A stretch of 64,000 bases of DNA from Mimachlamys varia (GCA_947623455.1 OX392528.1:510001-574000), one strand, 5' to 3'; counted from the first letter of the stretch, positions 26,601 through 41,000 are shown. Notes: generated from the letters alone by a model not told the origin. Made by a program: numbers and translations.

Positions 26601-29600
26601 TGTCTATGACATGGTAACGTTAACACAACCTGTCTATCTCTATGACATGGTAACGTTAACACAACCTGTCTATGACATGGTAATGTTAACACAACCTGTC
26701 TATCTCTATGACATGGTAACATTAACACAACCTGTCTATAACATGGTAACGTTAACACAACCTGTCTATGACATGGTAACGATAACACAACCTGTCTATG
26801 ACATGGTAACGTTAACACAACCTGTCTATAACATGGTAACGTTAACACAACCTGTCTATCTGTATGACATGGTAACGTTAACACAACCTGTCTATAACAT
26901 GGTAACGTTAACACAACCTGTCTATAACATGGTAACGTTAACACAACCTGTCTATCTCTATGACATGGTAACATTAACACAACCTGTCTATAACATGGTA
27001 ACGTTAACACAACCTGTCTATAACATGGTAACGTTAACACAACCTGTCTATGACATGGTAACGTTAACACAACCTGTCTATAACATGGTAACATTAACAC
27101 AACCTGTCTATAACATGGTAACGTTAACACAACCTGTCTATAACATGGTAACGTTAACACAACCTGTCTATCTGTATGACATGGTAACATTAACACAACC
27201 TGTCTATGACATGGTAACGTTAACACAACCTGTCTATAACATGGTAACGTTAACACAACCTGTCTATGACATGGTAACGTTAACACAACCTGTCTATGAC
27301 ATTGTAACATTAACACAACCTGTCTATGACATGGTAACGTTAACACAACCTGTCTATGACATGGTAACGTTAACACAACCTGTCTATGACATGGTAACGT
27401 TAACACAACCTGTCTATGACATGGTAACGTTAACACAACCTGTCTATGACATTGTAACATTAACACAACCTGTCTATGACATGGTAACGTTAACACAACC
27501 TGTCTATGACATAGTAACATTAACACAACCTGTCTATGACATGGTAACGTTAACACAACCTGTCTATAACATGGTAACGTTAACACAACCTGTCTATGTC
27601 ATGGTAACGTTAACACAACTTGTCTATAACATGGTAACGTTAACACAACCTGTCTTTAACATGGTAACGTTAACACAACCTGTCTATGACATGGTAACGT
27701 TTACACAACCTGTCTATAACATGGTAACGTTAACACAACCTGTCTATAACATGGTAACGTTAACACAACCTGTCTATGTCATGGTAACGTTAACACAACT
27801 TGTCTATGACATGGTAACGTTTACACAACCTGTCTATAACATGGTAACGTTAACACAACTTGTCTATGACATGGTAACATTAACACAACCTGTCTATAAC
27901 ATGGTAACGTTAACACAACCTGTCTATAACATGGTAACTTTAACACAACCTGTCTATGACATGGTAACGTTAACACAACCTGTCTATGACATGGTAACGT
28001 TAACACAACCTGTCTATGTCATGGTAACATTAACACAACCTGTCTATGTCATGGTAACGTTAACACAACCTGTCTATAACATGGTAACGTTAACACAACT
28101 TGTCTATGACATGGTAACGTTTACACAACCTGTCTATGACATGGTAACGTTTACACAACCTGTCTATCTCTATGAAATGGTAACTTTAACACAACCTGTC
28201 TATGACATGGTTACGTTAACACAATCTGTCTATCTCTATGACATGGTAACTTTAACACAACCTGTCTATGACATGGTAACGTTAAAACCTGTCTATGATA
28301 TGGTAACGTTAACACAACCTGTCTACGACATGGTAACGTTAACACAACTTGTCTATGACATGGTAACGTTAACACAACCTGTCTATCTCTATGACATGGT
28401 AACTTTAACACAACCTGTCTATGACATGGTAACGTTAACACAACCTGTCTATCTCTATGAAATGGTAACTTTAACACAACCTGTCTATGACATGGTAACG
28501 TTAACACAACCTGTCTATCTCTATGACATGGTAACGTTAACACAACCTGTCTATGACATGGTAACGTTAACACAACCTGTCTATCTCTATGACATGGTAA
28601 CGTTAACACAACCTGTCTATGACATGGTAACGTTAACACAACCTGTCTATCTCTATGACATGGTAACTTTAACACAACCTGTCTATGACATGGTAACGTT
28701 AACACAACCTGTCTATCTTTATGACATGGTAACATTAACTCAACCTGTCTATGACATGATAACGTTAACACAACCTGTCTATGACATGGTAACTTTAACA
28801 CAACCTGTCTATCTCTATGACATGATAACGTTAACACAACCTGTCTATAACATGGTAACGTTAACACAACCTGTCTATAACATGGTAACGTTAACACAAC
28901 CTGTCTATATGACATGATAACGTTAACACAACCTGTCTATATGACATGGTAACGTTAACACAACCTGTCTATGACATGGTAACGTTAACACAACCTGTCT
29001 ATGACATGGTAACGTTAACACAACCTGTCTATCTCTATGACATGGTAACGTTAACACAACCTGTCTATGACATGGTAACGTTAACACAACCTGTCTATGA
29101 CATGGTAACGTTAACACAACCTGTCTATCTCTATGACATGGTAACGTTAACACAACCTGTCTATGACATGGTAACGTTAACACAACCTGTCTATCTCTAT
29201 GACATGGTAACTTTAACACAACCTGTCTATGACATGGTAACGTTAACACAACCTGTCTATCTTTATGACATGGTAACATTAACTCAACCTGTCTATGACA
29301 TGATAACGTTAACACAACCTGTCTATGACATGGTAACTTTAACACAACCTGTCTATCTCTATGACATGATAACGTTAACACAACCTGTCTATAACATGGT
29401 AACGTTAACACAACCTGTCTATAACATGGTAACGTTAACACAACCTGTCTATATGACATGATAACGTTAACACAACCTGTCTATATGACATGGTAACGTT
29501 AACACAACCTGTCTATGACATGGTAACGTTAACACAACCTGTCTATGACATGGTAACGTTAACACAACCTGTCTATCTCTATGACATGGTAACGTTAACA

Positions 29601-30070
29601 CAACCTGTCTATGACATGGTAACGTTAACACAACCTGTCTATCTCTATGACATGGTAACGTTAACACAACCTGTCTATCTCTATGACATAATAACGTTAA
29701 CACAACCTGTCTATGACATGGTTACGTTAACACAACCTGTCTATCTCTATGACATGGTAACGTTAACACAACCTGTCTATGACATGGTAACGTTAACACA
29801 ACCTGTCTATGACATGGTAACGTTAACACAACCTGTCTATGACATGGTAACGTTAACACAACCTGTCTATGACATGGTAACTTTAACACAACCTGTCTAT
29901 CTCTATGACATGGTAACTTTAACACAACCTGTCTATAACATGGTAACGTTAACACAACCTGTCTATGACATGGTAACGTTAACACAACCTGTCTATGACA
30001 TTGTAACATTAACACAACCTGTCTATGACATGGTAACGTTAACACAACCTGTCTATCTCTATGACATTGT
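17631..30070. repeat. 30/36-bp minisatellite, 12.4 kb, about 400 copies
   Basis: The 30-bp unit is GACATGGTAACGTTAACACA followed by ACCTGTCTAT. A 36-bp form inserts CTCTAT or CTGTAT. Both lengths are multiples of three, so a single plus-strand frame (decapeptide MVTLTQPVYD) stays open from 18316 to 28917. The minus strand is also open for long stretches (HRQVVLTLPC). A 32-bp variant with an extra AT at about 28909 breaks the frame. The main variable sites are ACG/ACA/ACT, GAC/AAC/GTC and CCT/CTT. Large higher-order copies are present: TAGTAACATT recurs at 21581, 24689 and 27512. Confidence 0.96.
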
Positions 30071-30711
30071 ACAGATGTGGCACCAGCTGCTAGCTCTGTA
30101 ACTCTAACCACATGTCTCACCACAGCCTCCCCAAGCCAGACAATGGAGGGTAATTAGATAACATGTATATCTACTGTACCAGCTACAGACAAATCCTCCC
30201 TTTCAACTTTATAATATTTTCTTCCTAACGATCTTGCACTGCTAAATTGAATGAATGCTTCCAACATTATCAGCCCTGCATATTAATAGGATAAGTACCA
30301 GTACCAGTGAAAGTCGAGATATTGTATGGTAGTGTGAAGAAACAAAGAATTACTGTCAGCTGGGAACTTTTTGTTTCAATTTTTTAGACATCTTGTAAAG
30401 AAATTAAGAAATTATCTACTTTAAGGATTTTCAAGTCCCATAACTCCCATAGGAATACACATGCTAAGTATGAAAGCATTAATCTCTAAACATTGAAGGT
30501 GAACTAACCTACGTGTACAAATTCAGGAGAGGATATAGCAGGTGCTTTGTATGTTTGTGACCTTTAAGTTGATCAGTTATCCCACAGGTAACTTTACATG
30601 TAACAGCCTTTTACTGAATAGATCACAACCTAGTTGGTATTGAAGAATAGCATGTATTTCATATTGGGTTTTTATCACAGAAAAAGAATTTGCAATGTGA
30701 GGGAATAGTAC
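30071..30711. other. unique spacer, no gene seen
   Basis: Unique sequence within the putative downstream intron. I looked on the minus strand for the next kinesin motor segment (GLF..., then YLEIYNE-like) and did not find it. Confidence 0.5.
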
Positions 30712-31818
30712 ATAGTGTACCCTAACGTATGTCACCTGTCACCACTATGTATGAGCACCCTAGTGTACCCTAACGTATGTCACCTGTCACCACTATGTAT
30801 GAGCACCCTAGTGTACCCTAACACATGTCACCTATCACTGCTATGTATGAGCACCCTAGTGTACCCTAACGTATGTCACCTGTCACCCCTATGTATGAGC
30901 GCCCTAGTGTACCCTAACGTATGTCACCTGTCACCGCTATATATGAGCACCCTAGTGTACCCTAACGTATGTCACCTGTCACCACTATGTATGAAAACCC
31001 TAGTGTACCCTAACGTATGTCACCTGTCACCACTATGTATGAGCACCCTAGTGTACCCTAACGTATGTCACCTGTCACCACTATGTATGAGCACCCTAGT
31101 GTACCCTAACGTATGTCACCTGTCACCCCTATGTATGAGCACCCTAGTGTACCCTAACGCATGTCACCTGTCACCACTATGTATGAGCACCCTAGTGTAC
31201 CCTAACGCATGTCACCTGTCACCACTATGTATGAGCACCCTAGTGTACCCTAACGTATGTCACCTGTCACCCCTATGTATGAGCACCCTAGTGTACCCTA
31301 ACGCATGTCACCTGTCACCGCTATGTATGAACACCCTAGTGTGCCCTAACGTATGTCACCTGTCACCACTATGTATGAGCACCCTAGTGTACCCTAACGT
31401 ATGTCACCTGTCACCCCTATGTATGAGCACCCTAGTGTACCCTAACGCATGTCACCTGTCACCGCTATGTATGAACACCCTAGTGTGCCCTAACGTATGT
31501 CACCTGTCACCACTATGTATGAGCACCCTAGTGTACCCTAACGTATGTCACCTGTCACCGCTATGTATGAGCACCCTAGTGTACCCTAACGTATGTCACC
31601 TGTCATCAATATGTATGAGCACCCTAGTGTACCCTAACGCATGTCACCTGTCACCGCTATGTATGAACACCCTAGTGTACCCTAACGTATGTCACCTGTC
31701 ACCAATATGTATGAGCACCCTAGTGTACCCTAACGTATGTCACCTGTCACCGCTATGTATGAACACCCTAGTGTACCCTAACGTATGTCACCTGTCACCA
31801 ATATGTATGAGCACCCTA
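30712..31818. repeat. 48-bp minisatellite, about 23 copies
   Basis: The unit contains CCCTAGTGTACCCTAACG, TATGTCACCTGTCACC and ACTATGTATGAGCA. It is open in one plus frame for 404 codons (MSTLVYPNVCHLSPLC hexadecapeptide), ending in about 35 non-repetitive codons with no recognisable domain. Variation is concentrated at CACCACTA/CACCGCTA/CACCCCTA and CGTATG/CGCATG. CCCTAA, the telomere hexamer in permuted form, occurs once per unit. Confidence 0.95.
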
Positions 31819-32284
31819 CCGATTGGTCATGTTCATCTCAATCCTAGCTTACAATGTCTACCATGTAAACAAGATCAAACAAACGTTGAGAGCAGACATT
31901 TAACTTCCAGTGTGGATAGACATGATTAAGGTGCAATATTTAAAACATGGTCATTGAGAGCTGATAGATCTACAGGGGCAGCTTCAGAGCACAATAGGGC
32001 CCCTGTCTGTGTTGACAGAGGGACGGAGCAATGATTTAGGTTTATCTACATTCTTTACAGTTTAATATGTTACATAAATCTCAGCTGAGTCATGTATACA
32101 TCAAAATCCACGCCAAAAATATGGCTCCTTCACTCGCTCTTCCCTTAATATGTCAACTCATCTCGCACTTTTCTCAAACATAATTGGTACTTGACCAAGT
32201 TAGATTAGACTGTTTTCAGACCAGATTTCTTTTTTATGGAGATTATGAAAAAAAATATGGTTAAGAACTGAAAAGATACATTAC
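31819..32284. other. start of the kinesin intron downstream of the 33-nt exon, no other gene seen
   Basis: Unique sequence immediately 3' (in minus-strand sense) of the EDAGLIPRICE exon, beginning with the donor GTAATG at 32284 downwards. No further coding sequence was recognised. Confidence 0.6.
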
Positions 32285-32317
32285 CTCACATATCCTAGGA
32301 ATCAGACCTGCATCTTC
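32285..32317 (-). CDS. kinesin motor-domain exon, 33 nt (EDAGLIPRICE)
   Basis: On the minus strand a pyrimidine-rich acceptor (TTTTGTTTCTCATTCACAG) is followed by 33 nt and then a donor GTAATG. The exon encodes EDAGLIPRICE. In kinesin-3 motors the stretch following the P-loop strand has the form xxxGLIPRICExLF, so this is the expected next piece after the exon at 45538-45654. Both exons are phase 0, and joining them reads ...MMGGQ then EDAG... with no frame change. This part of the motor lies between the P-loop and the switch regions. GLIPRICE fits KIF16B or STARD9-like proteins better than KIF1, KIF13 or KIF14, from memory of those families. The following exon (GLF...) was not found in the window. 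It could be an alternatively used micro-exon, but its fit to the family makes a constitutive exon more likely. Confidence 0.86.
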
Positions 32318-32558
32318 CTGTGAATGAGAAACAAAAGGTCTCAGATAAAACAAATTTCAGTTAACTAAATATGATGCAGTAGGTATAGCTATAATTGTGA
32401 AGAAAGCAAAGAAAGACTTGGACTAAGTTGGTAGTTAGAGAGACAATTGTTGAGGTATTGAGTTGAACCAATGCCTACCCTTTAGACTATGGACATGTTC
32501 ACACACTGCCACAAACTCTCAAGACTTAGACATATTTATGCATTGCTATCAGACTGTT

Positions 32559-34345
32559 ATAATTATAAGCTCTCTAAACTACAGACATACACTGTATTTA
32601 CAAACTAATATAAGCTCTCTAGACTACAGACACATTTACTAGTGTTATAAGCTCTTTAGACTAAACTATGGACACATTTACCACTGTTATAAGCTCTTTA
32701 GACTACGGACACATTTACCACTGTTATAAGCTCTCTAGTCTACGGACACATTTACCACTGTTATAAGCTCTCTAGACTATGGACACATTTACCACTGTTA
32801 TAAGCTCTCTAAACTATGGACACATTTACTAGTGTTATAAGCTCTTTAGACTAAACTATGGACACATTTACCACTGTTATAAGCTCTTTAGACTATGGAC
32901 ACATTTACCACTGTTATAAGCTCTCTAGTCTACGGACACATTTACCACTGTTATAAGCTCCCTAGACTACGGACACATTTACCACTGTTATAAGCTCTCT
33001 AGACTATGGACACATTTACCACTGTTATAAGCTCTCTAGACTATGGACACATTTACAACTGTTATAAGCTCTTTAGACTACAGACACATTTACCACTGTT
33101 ATAAGCTCTTTAGACTACAGACACATTTACCACTGTTATAAGCTCTCTAGTCTATGGACACATTTACTAGTGTAATAAGCTCTTTAGACTATGGACACAT
33201 TTACCACTGTTATAAGCTCTTTAGACTACAGACACATTTACCACTGTTATAAGCTCTCTAGACTATGGACACATTTACCACTGTTATAAGCTCTCTAGAT
33301 TATGGACACATTTACCATTGTTAAAAGCTCTCTAGACTATGGACATATTTACCACTGTTATAAGCTCTCTAGTTTATGGACACATTTACCACTGTTATAA
33401 GCTCTCTAGTCTATGGACACATTTACCACTGTTATAAGCTCTCTAGTTTATGGACACATTTACCATTGTTAAAAGCTCTCTAGACTATGGACATATTTAC
33501 CACTGTTATAAGCTCTCTAGTTTATCGACACATTTACCACTGTTATAAGCTCTCTAGTCTATGGACACATTTACCACTGTTATAAGCTCTCTAGTTTATC
33601 GACACATTTACCACTGTTATAAGCTCTCTAGTCTATGGACACATTTACCACTGTTATAAGCTCTCTAGTTTATGGACACATTTACCACTGATATAAGCTC
33701 TCTAGACTACGGACACCTTTACCACTGATATAAGCTCTCTAGACTACGGACACATTTACCACTGTTATAAGCTCTCTAGACTACGGACACATTTACCACT
33801 GTTATAAGCTCTCTAGTTTATCGACACTTTTACCACTGTTATAAGCTCTCTAGTCTATGGACACATTTACCACTGTTATAAGCTCTCTAGACTACGGACA
33901 CATTTACCACTGATATAAGCTCTCTAGACTACGGACACATTTACCACTGTTATAAGCTCTCTAGACTATAGACACATTTACCAATGTTATAAGTTCTCTA
34001 GACTACGGACACATTTACCACTGATATAAGCTCTCTAGACTACGGACACATTTACCACTGATATAAGCTCTCTAGACTACGGACACATTTACCACTCTTA
34101 TAAGCTCTCTAGTCGATGGACACATTTACCACTGTTATAAGTTCTCTGGATTACGGACACATTTATGAACTGTTATAAGCTCTCTAGACTACAGACACAT
34201 TTACCACTGATATAAGCTCTCTAGACTACGGACACATTTACCACTGTTATAAGCTCTCTAGTCGATGGACACATTTACCACTGTTATAAGTTCTCTGGAT
34301 TACGGACACATTTATGAACTGTTATAAGCTGCCTAGACTACAGAC
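32559..34345. repeat. 37-bp minisatellite, about 48 copies
   Basis: The unit is GCTCTCTAGACTATGGACAC then ATTTACCACTGTTATAA. Variants include CTCTAG/CTTTAG, CTATGG/CTACGG/TTATCG and TGTTATAAG/TGATATAAG. The first units (about 32559-32660) are diverged. It lies inside the 13.2-kb kinesin intron. Confidence 0.95.
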
Positions 34346-35024
34346 TGTCAGGAATGCCTGTGTTTTAATCTGTGCTCTAAGAACAAGAAGCCAGCTCCAT
34401 TAAAGATGTCAACTACCCTGTTAGCAGTACTTGCCCAGACAGACTGGTGTGTGGTACAACACAGATATGTAAAGAGGATACATAAAACTTGACTAGAAAT
34501 ACAACCAGAGGGTCACAAACACTCTCTGTCAGCCATAATCCACTCTGGAGAGAGTTATATCATCAGATCCAATGACACTGCACATTTCAGTAACAACTTG
34601 TGACTTCTGACAACTTGGGAGTTGCATGTGTTGGCTGGTAACCCTTGATGGGTCTAAGTAATGTTTAATATGTTTTTATAAACTTCATCAAAGGTCAATA
34701 AATTTACATTCGCTTCATTTCCTCCAGCCATTTCAGGCAACGGTAGATGCACATTATTTTATGCTTCAGGATGGTCTGTACCCATAGACATGATAAAGCT
34801 ATGATGCCAATGCTTTACAAGTTTCCTTCTCTACATTCTCTCATACCAATGTTTCAGGAAATCATATTGAGAGTCCCTTCAACAAAAATACCTACGTGAA
34901 TATTTCATCTATAGTATGCTGGATAAACATTCTGAATTTAAACATCTACTGATCCAGTCATTCAAATATTTTCAGACGGTGAAACTTTCAGGAAAAAGTA
35001 ATTCTCTTGGTGTAAGATGTCTTC
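34346..35024. other. unique intron sequence, no gene seen
   Basis: About 680 bp between the 37-bp and 84-bp arrays within the kinesin intron. No RNA gene or mobile element was recognised. Confidence 0.55.
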
Positions 35025-38000
35025 TTTAACTATAATCACATACAGTACACCGTCATTCCCTATAGTCTAACGGCCACGTTCTCTCTATTATAAAGGATTC
35101 CCTATATGTTTAACTATAATCACAAACAGTACACCGTCATTCCCTATAGTCTTACGGCAACGTTCTCTGTATTATAAAGGATTCCCTATATGTTTAACTA
35201 TAATCACAAACAGTACACCGTCATTCCCTATTGTCTTACGGCCACGTTCTCTCTATTATAAAGGATTCCCTATATGTTTAACTATAATCACAAACAGTAC
35301 ACCGTCATTCCCTATAGTCTTACGGCCACGTTCTCTCTATTATAAAGGATTCCCTATATGTTTAACTATAATCACAAACAGTACAGTGTCATTCCCTATA
35401 GTCTTACGGCCACGTTCTCTCTATTATAAAGGATTCCCTATATGTTTAACTATAATCACAAACAGTACACCGTCATTCCCTATAGTCTTACGGCCACGTT
35501 CTCTGTATTATAAAGGATTCCCTATATGTTTAACGATAATCACAAACAGTACACCGTCATTCCCTATAGTCTTACGGCCACGTTCTCTCTATTATAAAGG
35601 ATTCCCTATATGTTTAACTATAATCACAAACAGTACAGTGTCATTCCCTATAGTCTTACGGCCACGTTCTCTCTATTATAAAGGATTCCCTATATGTTTA
35701 ACTATAATCACAAACAGTACACCGTCATTCCCTATAGTCTTACGGCCACGTTCTCTCTATTATAAAGGATTCCCTATATGTTTAACTATAATCACAAACA
35801 GTACACCGTCATTCCCTATAGTCTTACGGCCACGTTCTCTGTATTATAAAGGATTCCCTATATGTTTAACTATAATCACATACAGTACACCGTCATTCCC
35901 TATAGTCTTACGGCCACGTTCTCTGTATTATAAAGGATTCCCTATATGTTTAACTATAATCACATACAGTACAGTGTCATTCCCTATAGTCTTACGGCCA
36001 CGTTCTCTCTATTATAAAGGATTCCCTATATGTTTAACTATAATCACAAACAGTACAGTGTCATTCCCTATAGTCTTACGGCCACGTTCTCTGTATTATA
36101 AAGGATTCCCTATATGTTTAACTATTATCACATACAGTACACCGTCATTCCCTATAGTCTTACGGCCACGTTCTCTGTATTATAAAGGATTCCCTATATG
36201 TTTAACTATAATCACAAACAGTACACCGTCATTCCCTATAGTCTTACGGCCACGTTCTCTGTATTATAAAGGATTCCCTATATGTTTAACTATAATCACA
36301 AACAGTACACAGTCATTCCCTATAGTCTTACGGCCACGTTCTCTGTATTATAAAGGATTCCCTATATGTTTAACTATAATCACAAACAGTACACCGTCAT
36401 TCCCTATAGTCTTACGGCCACGTTCTCTGTATTATAAAGGATTCCCTATATGTTTAACTATAATCACAAACAGTACACCGTCATTCCCTATAGTCTTACG
36501 GCCACGTTCTCTGTATTATAAAGGATTCCCTATATGTTTAACTATAATCACAAACAGTACACCGTCATTCCCTATAGTCTTACGGCCACGTTCTCTGTAT
36601 TATAAAGGATTCCCTATATGTTTAACTATAATCACAAACAGTACACCGTCATTCCCTTTAGTCTTATGGCCACGTTCTCTCTATTATAAAGGATTCCCTA
36701 CATGTTTAACTATAATCACAAACAGTACACCGTCATTCCCTATAGTCTTATGGCCACGTTCTCTGTATCATAAAGGATTCCCTATATGTTTAACTATAAT
36801 CACAAACAGTACAGTGTCATTCCCTATAGTCTTACGGCCACGTTCTCTCTATTATAAAGGATTCACTATATGTTTAACTATAATCACAAACAGTACAGTG
36901 TCATTCCCTATAGTCTTACGGCCACGTTCTCTCTATTATAAAGGATTCCCTATATGTTTTACTATAATCACAAACAGTACACCGTCATTCCCTATAGTCT
37001 TACGGCCACGTTCTCTCTATTATAAAGGATTCCCTATATGTTTAACTATAATCACAAACAGTACAGTGTCATTCCCTATAGTCTTACGGCCACGTTCTCT
37101 GTATTATAAAGGATTCCCTATATGTTTAACTATAATCACATACAGTACACCGTCATTCCCTATAGTCTTATGGCCACGTTCTCTGTATTATAAAGGATTC
37201 CCTATATGTTTAACTATAATCACAAACAGTACACCGTCATTCCCTATAGTCTTATGGCCACGTTCTCTCTATCATAAAGGATTCCCTATATGTTTAACTA
37301 TAATCACAAACAGTACACCGTCATTCCCTATAGTCTTACGGCCACGTTCTCTCTATTATAAAGGATTCCCTATATGTTTAACTATAATCACATACAGTAC
37401 ACCGTCATTCCCTATAGTCTTATGGCCACGTTCTCTCTATTTTAAAGGATTCTCTATATGTTTAACTATAATCACAAACAGTACACAGTCATTCCCTATA
37501 GTCTTACGGCCACGTTCTCTGTATCATAAAGGATTCCCTATATGTTTAACTATAATCACATACAGTACACCGTCATTCCCTATAGTCTTATGGCCACGTT
37601 CTCTCTATTATAAAGGATTCCCTATATGTTTAACTATAATCACAAACAGTACACAGTCATTCCCTATAGTCTTACGGCCACGTTCTCTGTATTATAAAGG
37701 ATTCCCTATATGTTTAACTATAATCACATACAGTACACCGTCATTCCCTATAGTCTTACGGCCACGTTCTCTGTATCATAAAGGATTCCCTATATGTTTA
37801 ACTATAATCACAAACAGTACAGTGTCATTCCCTATAGTCTTACGGCCACGTTCTCTCTATCATAAAGGATTCCCTATATGTTTAACTATAATCACAAACA
37901 GTACACCGTCATTCCCTATAGTCTTACGGCCACGTTCTCTGTATCATAAAGGATTCCCTATATGTTTAACTATAATCACAAACAGTACAGTGTCATTCCC

Positions 38001-41000
38001 TATAGTCTTACGGCCACGTTCTCTGTATTATAAAGGATTCCCTATATGTTTAACTATAATCACAAACAGTACACCGTCATTCCCTATAGTCTTACGGCCA
38101 CGTTCTCTGTATCATAAAGGATTCCCTATATGTTTGACTATAATCACATACAGTACACCGTCATTCCCTATAGTCTTACGGCCACGTTCTCTCTATTATA
38201 AAGGATTCCCTATATGTTTGACTATAATCACAAACAGTACACCGTCATTCCCTATAGTCTTATGGCCACGTTCTCTGTATCATAAAGGATTCCCTATATG
38301 TTTAACTATAATCACAAACAGTACATAGTCATTCCCTATAGTCTTACGGCCACGTTCTCTGTATTATAAAGGATTCCCTATATGTTTAACTATAATCACA
38401 TACAGTACACCGTCATTCCCTATAGTCTTACGGCCATGTTCTCTGTATTATAAAGGATTCCCTATATGTTTAACTATAATCACATACAGTACACCGCCAT
38501 TCCCTATAGTCTAACAGCCACGTTCTCTCTATTATAAAGGATTCCCTATATGTTTAACTATAATCACAAACAGTACACCGTCATTCCCTATAGTCTTACG
38601 GCAACGTTCTCTGTATTATAAAGGATTCCCTATATGTTTAACTATAATCACAAACAGTACACTGTCATTCCCTATTGTCTTACGGCCACGTTCTCTGTAT
38701 TATAAAGGATTCCCTATATGTTTAACTATAATCACAAACAGTACACCGTCATTCCCTATAGTCTTACGGCCACGTTCTCTGTATTATAAAGGATTCCCTA
38801 TATGTTTAACTATAATCACAAACAGTACACCGTCATTCCCTATTGTCTTACGGCCACGTTCTCTGTATTATAAAGGATTCCCTATATGTTTAACTATAAT
38901 CACAAACAGTACACCGTCATTCCCTATAGTCTTACGGCCACGTTCTCTCTATTATAAAGGATTCCCTACATGTTTAACTATAATCACAAACAGTACACCG
39001 TCATTCCCTATAGTCTTACGGCCACGTTCTCTGTATTATAAAGGATTCCCTACATGTTTAACTATAATCACAAACAGTACACCGTCATTCCCTATTGTCT
39101 TACGGCCACGTTCTCTGTATTATAAAGGATTCCCTATATGTTTAACTATAATCACAAACAGTACACCGTCATTCCCTATAGTCTTACGGCCACGTTCTCT
39201 CTATTATAAAGGATTCCCTATATGTTTAACTATAATCACAAACAGTACACCGCCATTCCCTATAGTCTAACGGCCACGTTCTCTCTATTATAAAGGATTC
39301 CCTATATGTTTAACTATAATCACAAACAGTACACCGCCATTCCCTATAGTCTAACGGCCACGTTCTCTCTATTATAAAGGATTCCCTATATGTTTAACTA
39401 TAATCACAAACAGTACACCGCCATTCCCTATAGTCTAACGGCCACGTTCTCTCTATTATAAAGGATTCCCTATATGTTTAACTATAATCACAAACAGTAC
39501 ACCGCCATTCCCTATAGTCTAACGGCCACGTTCTCTGTATTATAAAGGATTCACTATATGTTTAACTATAATCACAAACAGTACACCGTCATTCCCTATA
39601 GTCTTACGGCCACGTTCTCTCTATTATAAAGGATTCCCTATATGTTTACCTATAATCACAAACAGTACAGTGTCATTCCCTATAGTGTTACGGCCACGTT
39701 CTCTGTATTATAAAGGATTCCCTATATGTTTAACTATAATCACAAACAGTACACCGCCATTCCCTATAGTCTTACGGCCACGTTCTCTGTATTATAAAGG
39801 ATTCCCTATATGTTTAACTATAATCACATACAGTACAGTGTCATTCCCTATAGTCTTACGGCAACGTTCTCTGTATTATAAAGGATTCCCTATATGTTTA
39901 ACTATAATCACATACAGTACAGTGTCATTCCCTATAGTCTTACGGCCACGTTCTCTGTATTATAAAGGATTCCCTATATGTTTAACTATAATCACAAACA
40001 GTACACCGTCATTCCCTATAGTCTTACGGCCACGTTCTCTCTATTATAAAGGATTCCCTATATGTTAAACTATAATCACATACAGTACAGTGTCATTCCC
40101 TATAGTCTTACCGCCACGTTCTCTCTATTATAAAGGATTCCCTATATGTTTAACTATAATCACAAACAGTACAGTGTCATTCCCTATAGTCTTACGGCCA
40201 CGTTCTCTGTATTATAAAGGATTCCCTATATGTTTAACTATAATCACATACAGTACAGTGTCATTCCCTATAGTCTTACGGCCACGTTCTCTGTATTATA
40301 AAGGATTCCCTATATGTTTAACTATAATCACAAACACTACAGTCTCATTCCCTATAGTCTTACGGCCACGTTCTCTGTATTATAAAGGATTCCCTATATG
40401 TTTAACTATAATCACAAACAGTACACAGTCATTCCCTATAGTCTTACGGACACATTCTCTCTATTATAAAGGATTCCCTATATGTTTAACTATAATCACA
40501 AACAGTACACCGTCATTCCCTATAGTCTTACGGCCACGTTCTCTGTATTATAAAGGATTCCCTATATGTTTAACTATAATCACAAACAGTACACCGTCAT
40601 TCCCTATAGTCTTACGGCCACGTTCTCTGTATTATAAAGGATTCCCTATATGTTTAACTATAATCACATACAGTACACCGTCATTCCCTATAGTCTTACG
40701 GCCACGTTCTCTGTATTATAAAGGATTCCCTATATGTTTAACTATAATCACATACAGTACACCGTCATTCCCTATAGTCTTACGGCCACGTTCTCTGTAT
40801 TATAAAGGATTCCCTATATGTTTAACTATAATCACAAACAGTACACCGTCATTCCCTATAGTCTTACGGCCACGTTCTCTGTATCATAAAGGATTCCCTA
40901 TATGTTTAACTATAATCACAAACAGTACAGTGTCATTCCCTATAGTCTTACGGCCACGTTCTCTCTATTATAAAGGATTCCCTATATGTTTAACTATAAT

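Noticed and set aside
18316..28917. 3,533-codon frame of decapeptide repeats as a giant gene
   Set aside because: The unit length is a multiple of three with no stop in that frame, the minus strand is also open for up to 501 codons, there is no non-repetitive domain, and it lies antisense in a presumed kinesin intron. Kept only as a point to test.
30120..30165. possible minus-strand exon ending GGAGGCTGTG before GTGAGA
   Set aside because: The donor is plausible but the translation is not kinesin-like and the acceptor is weak.
30715..31929. 404-codon cysteine-rich repeat protein
   Set aside because: It is purely the 48-bp array plus about 35 random codons, with no signal peptide or domain and no splice or promoter evidence.
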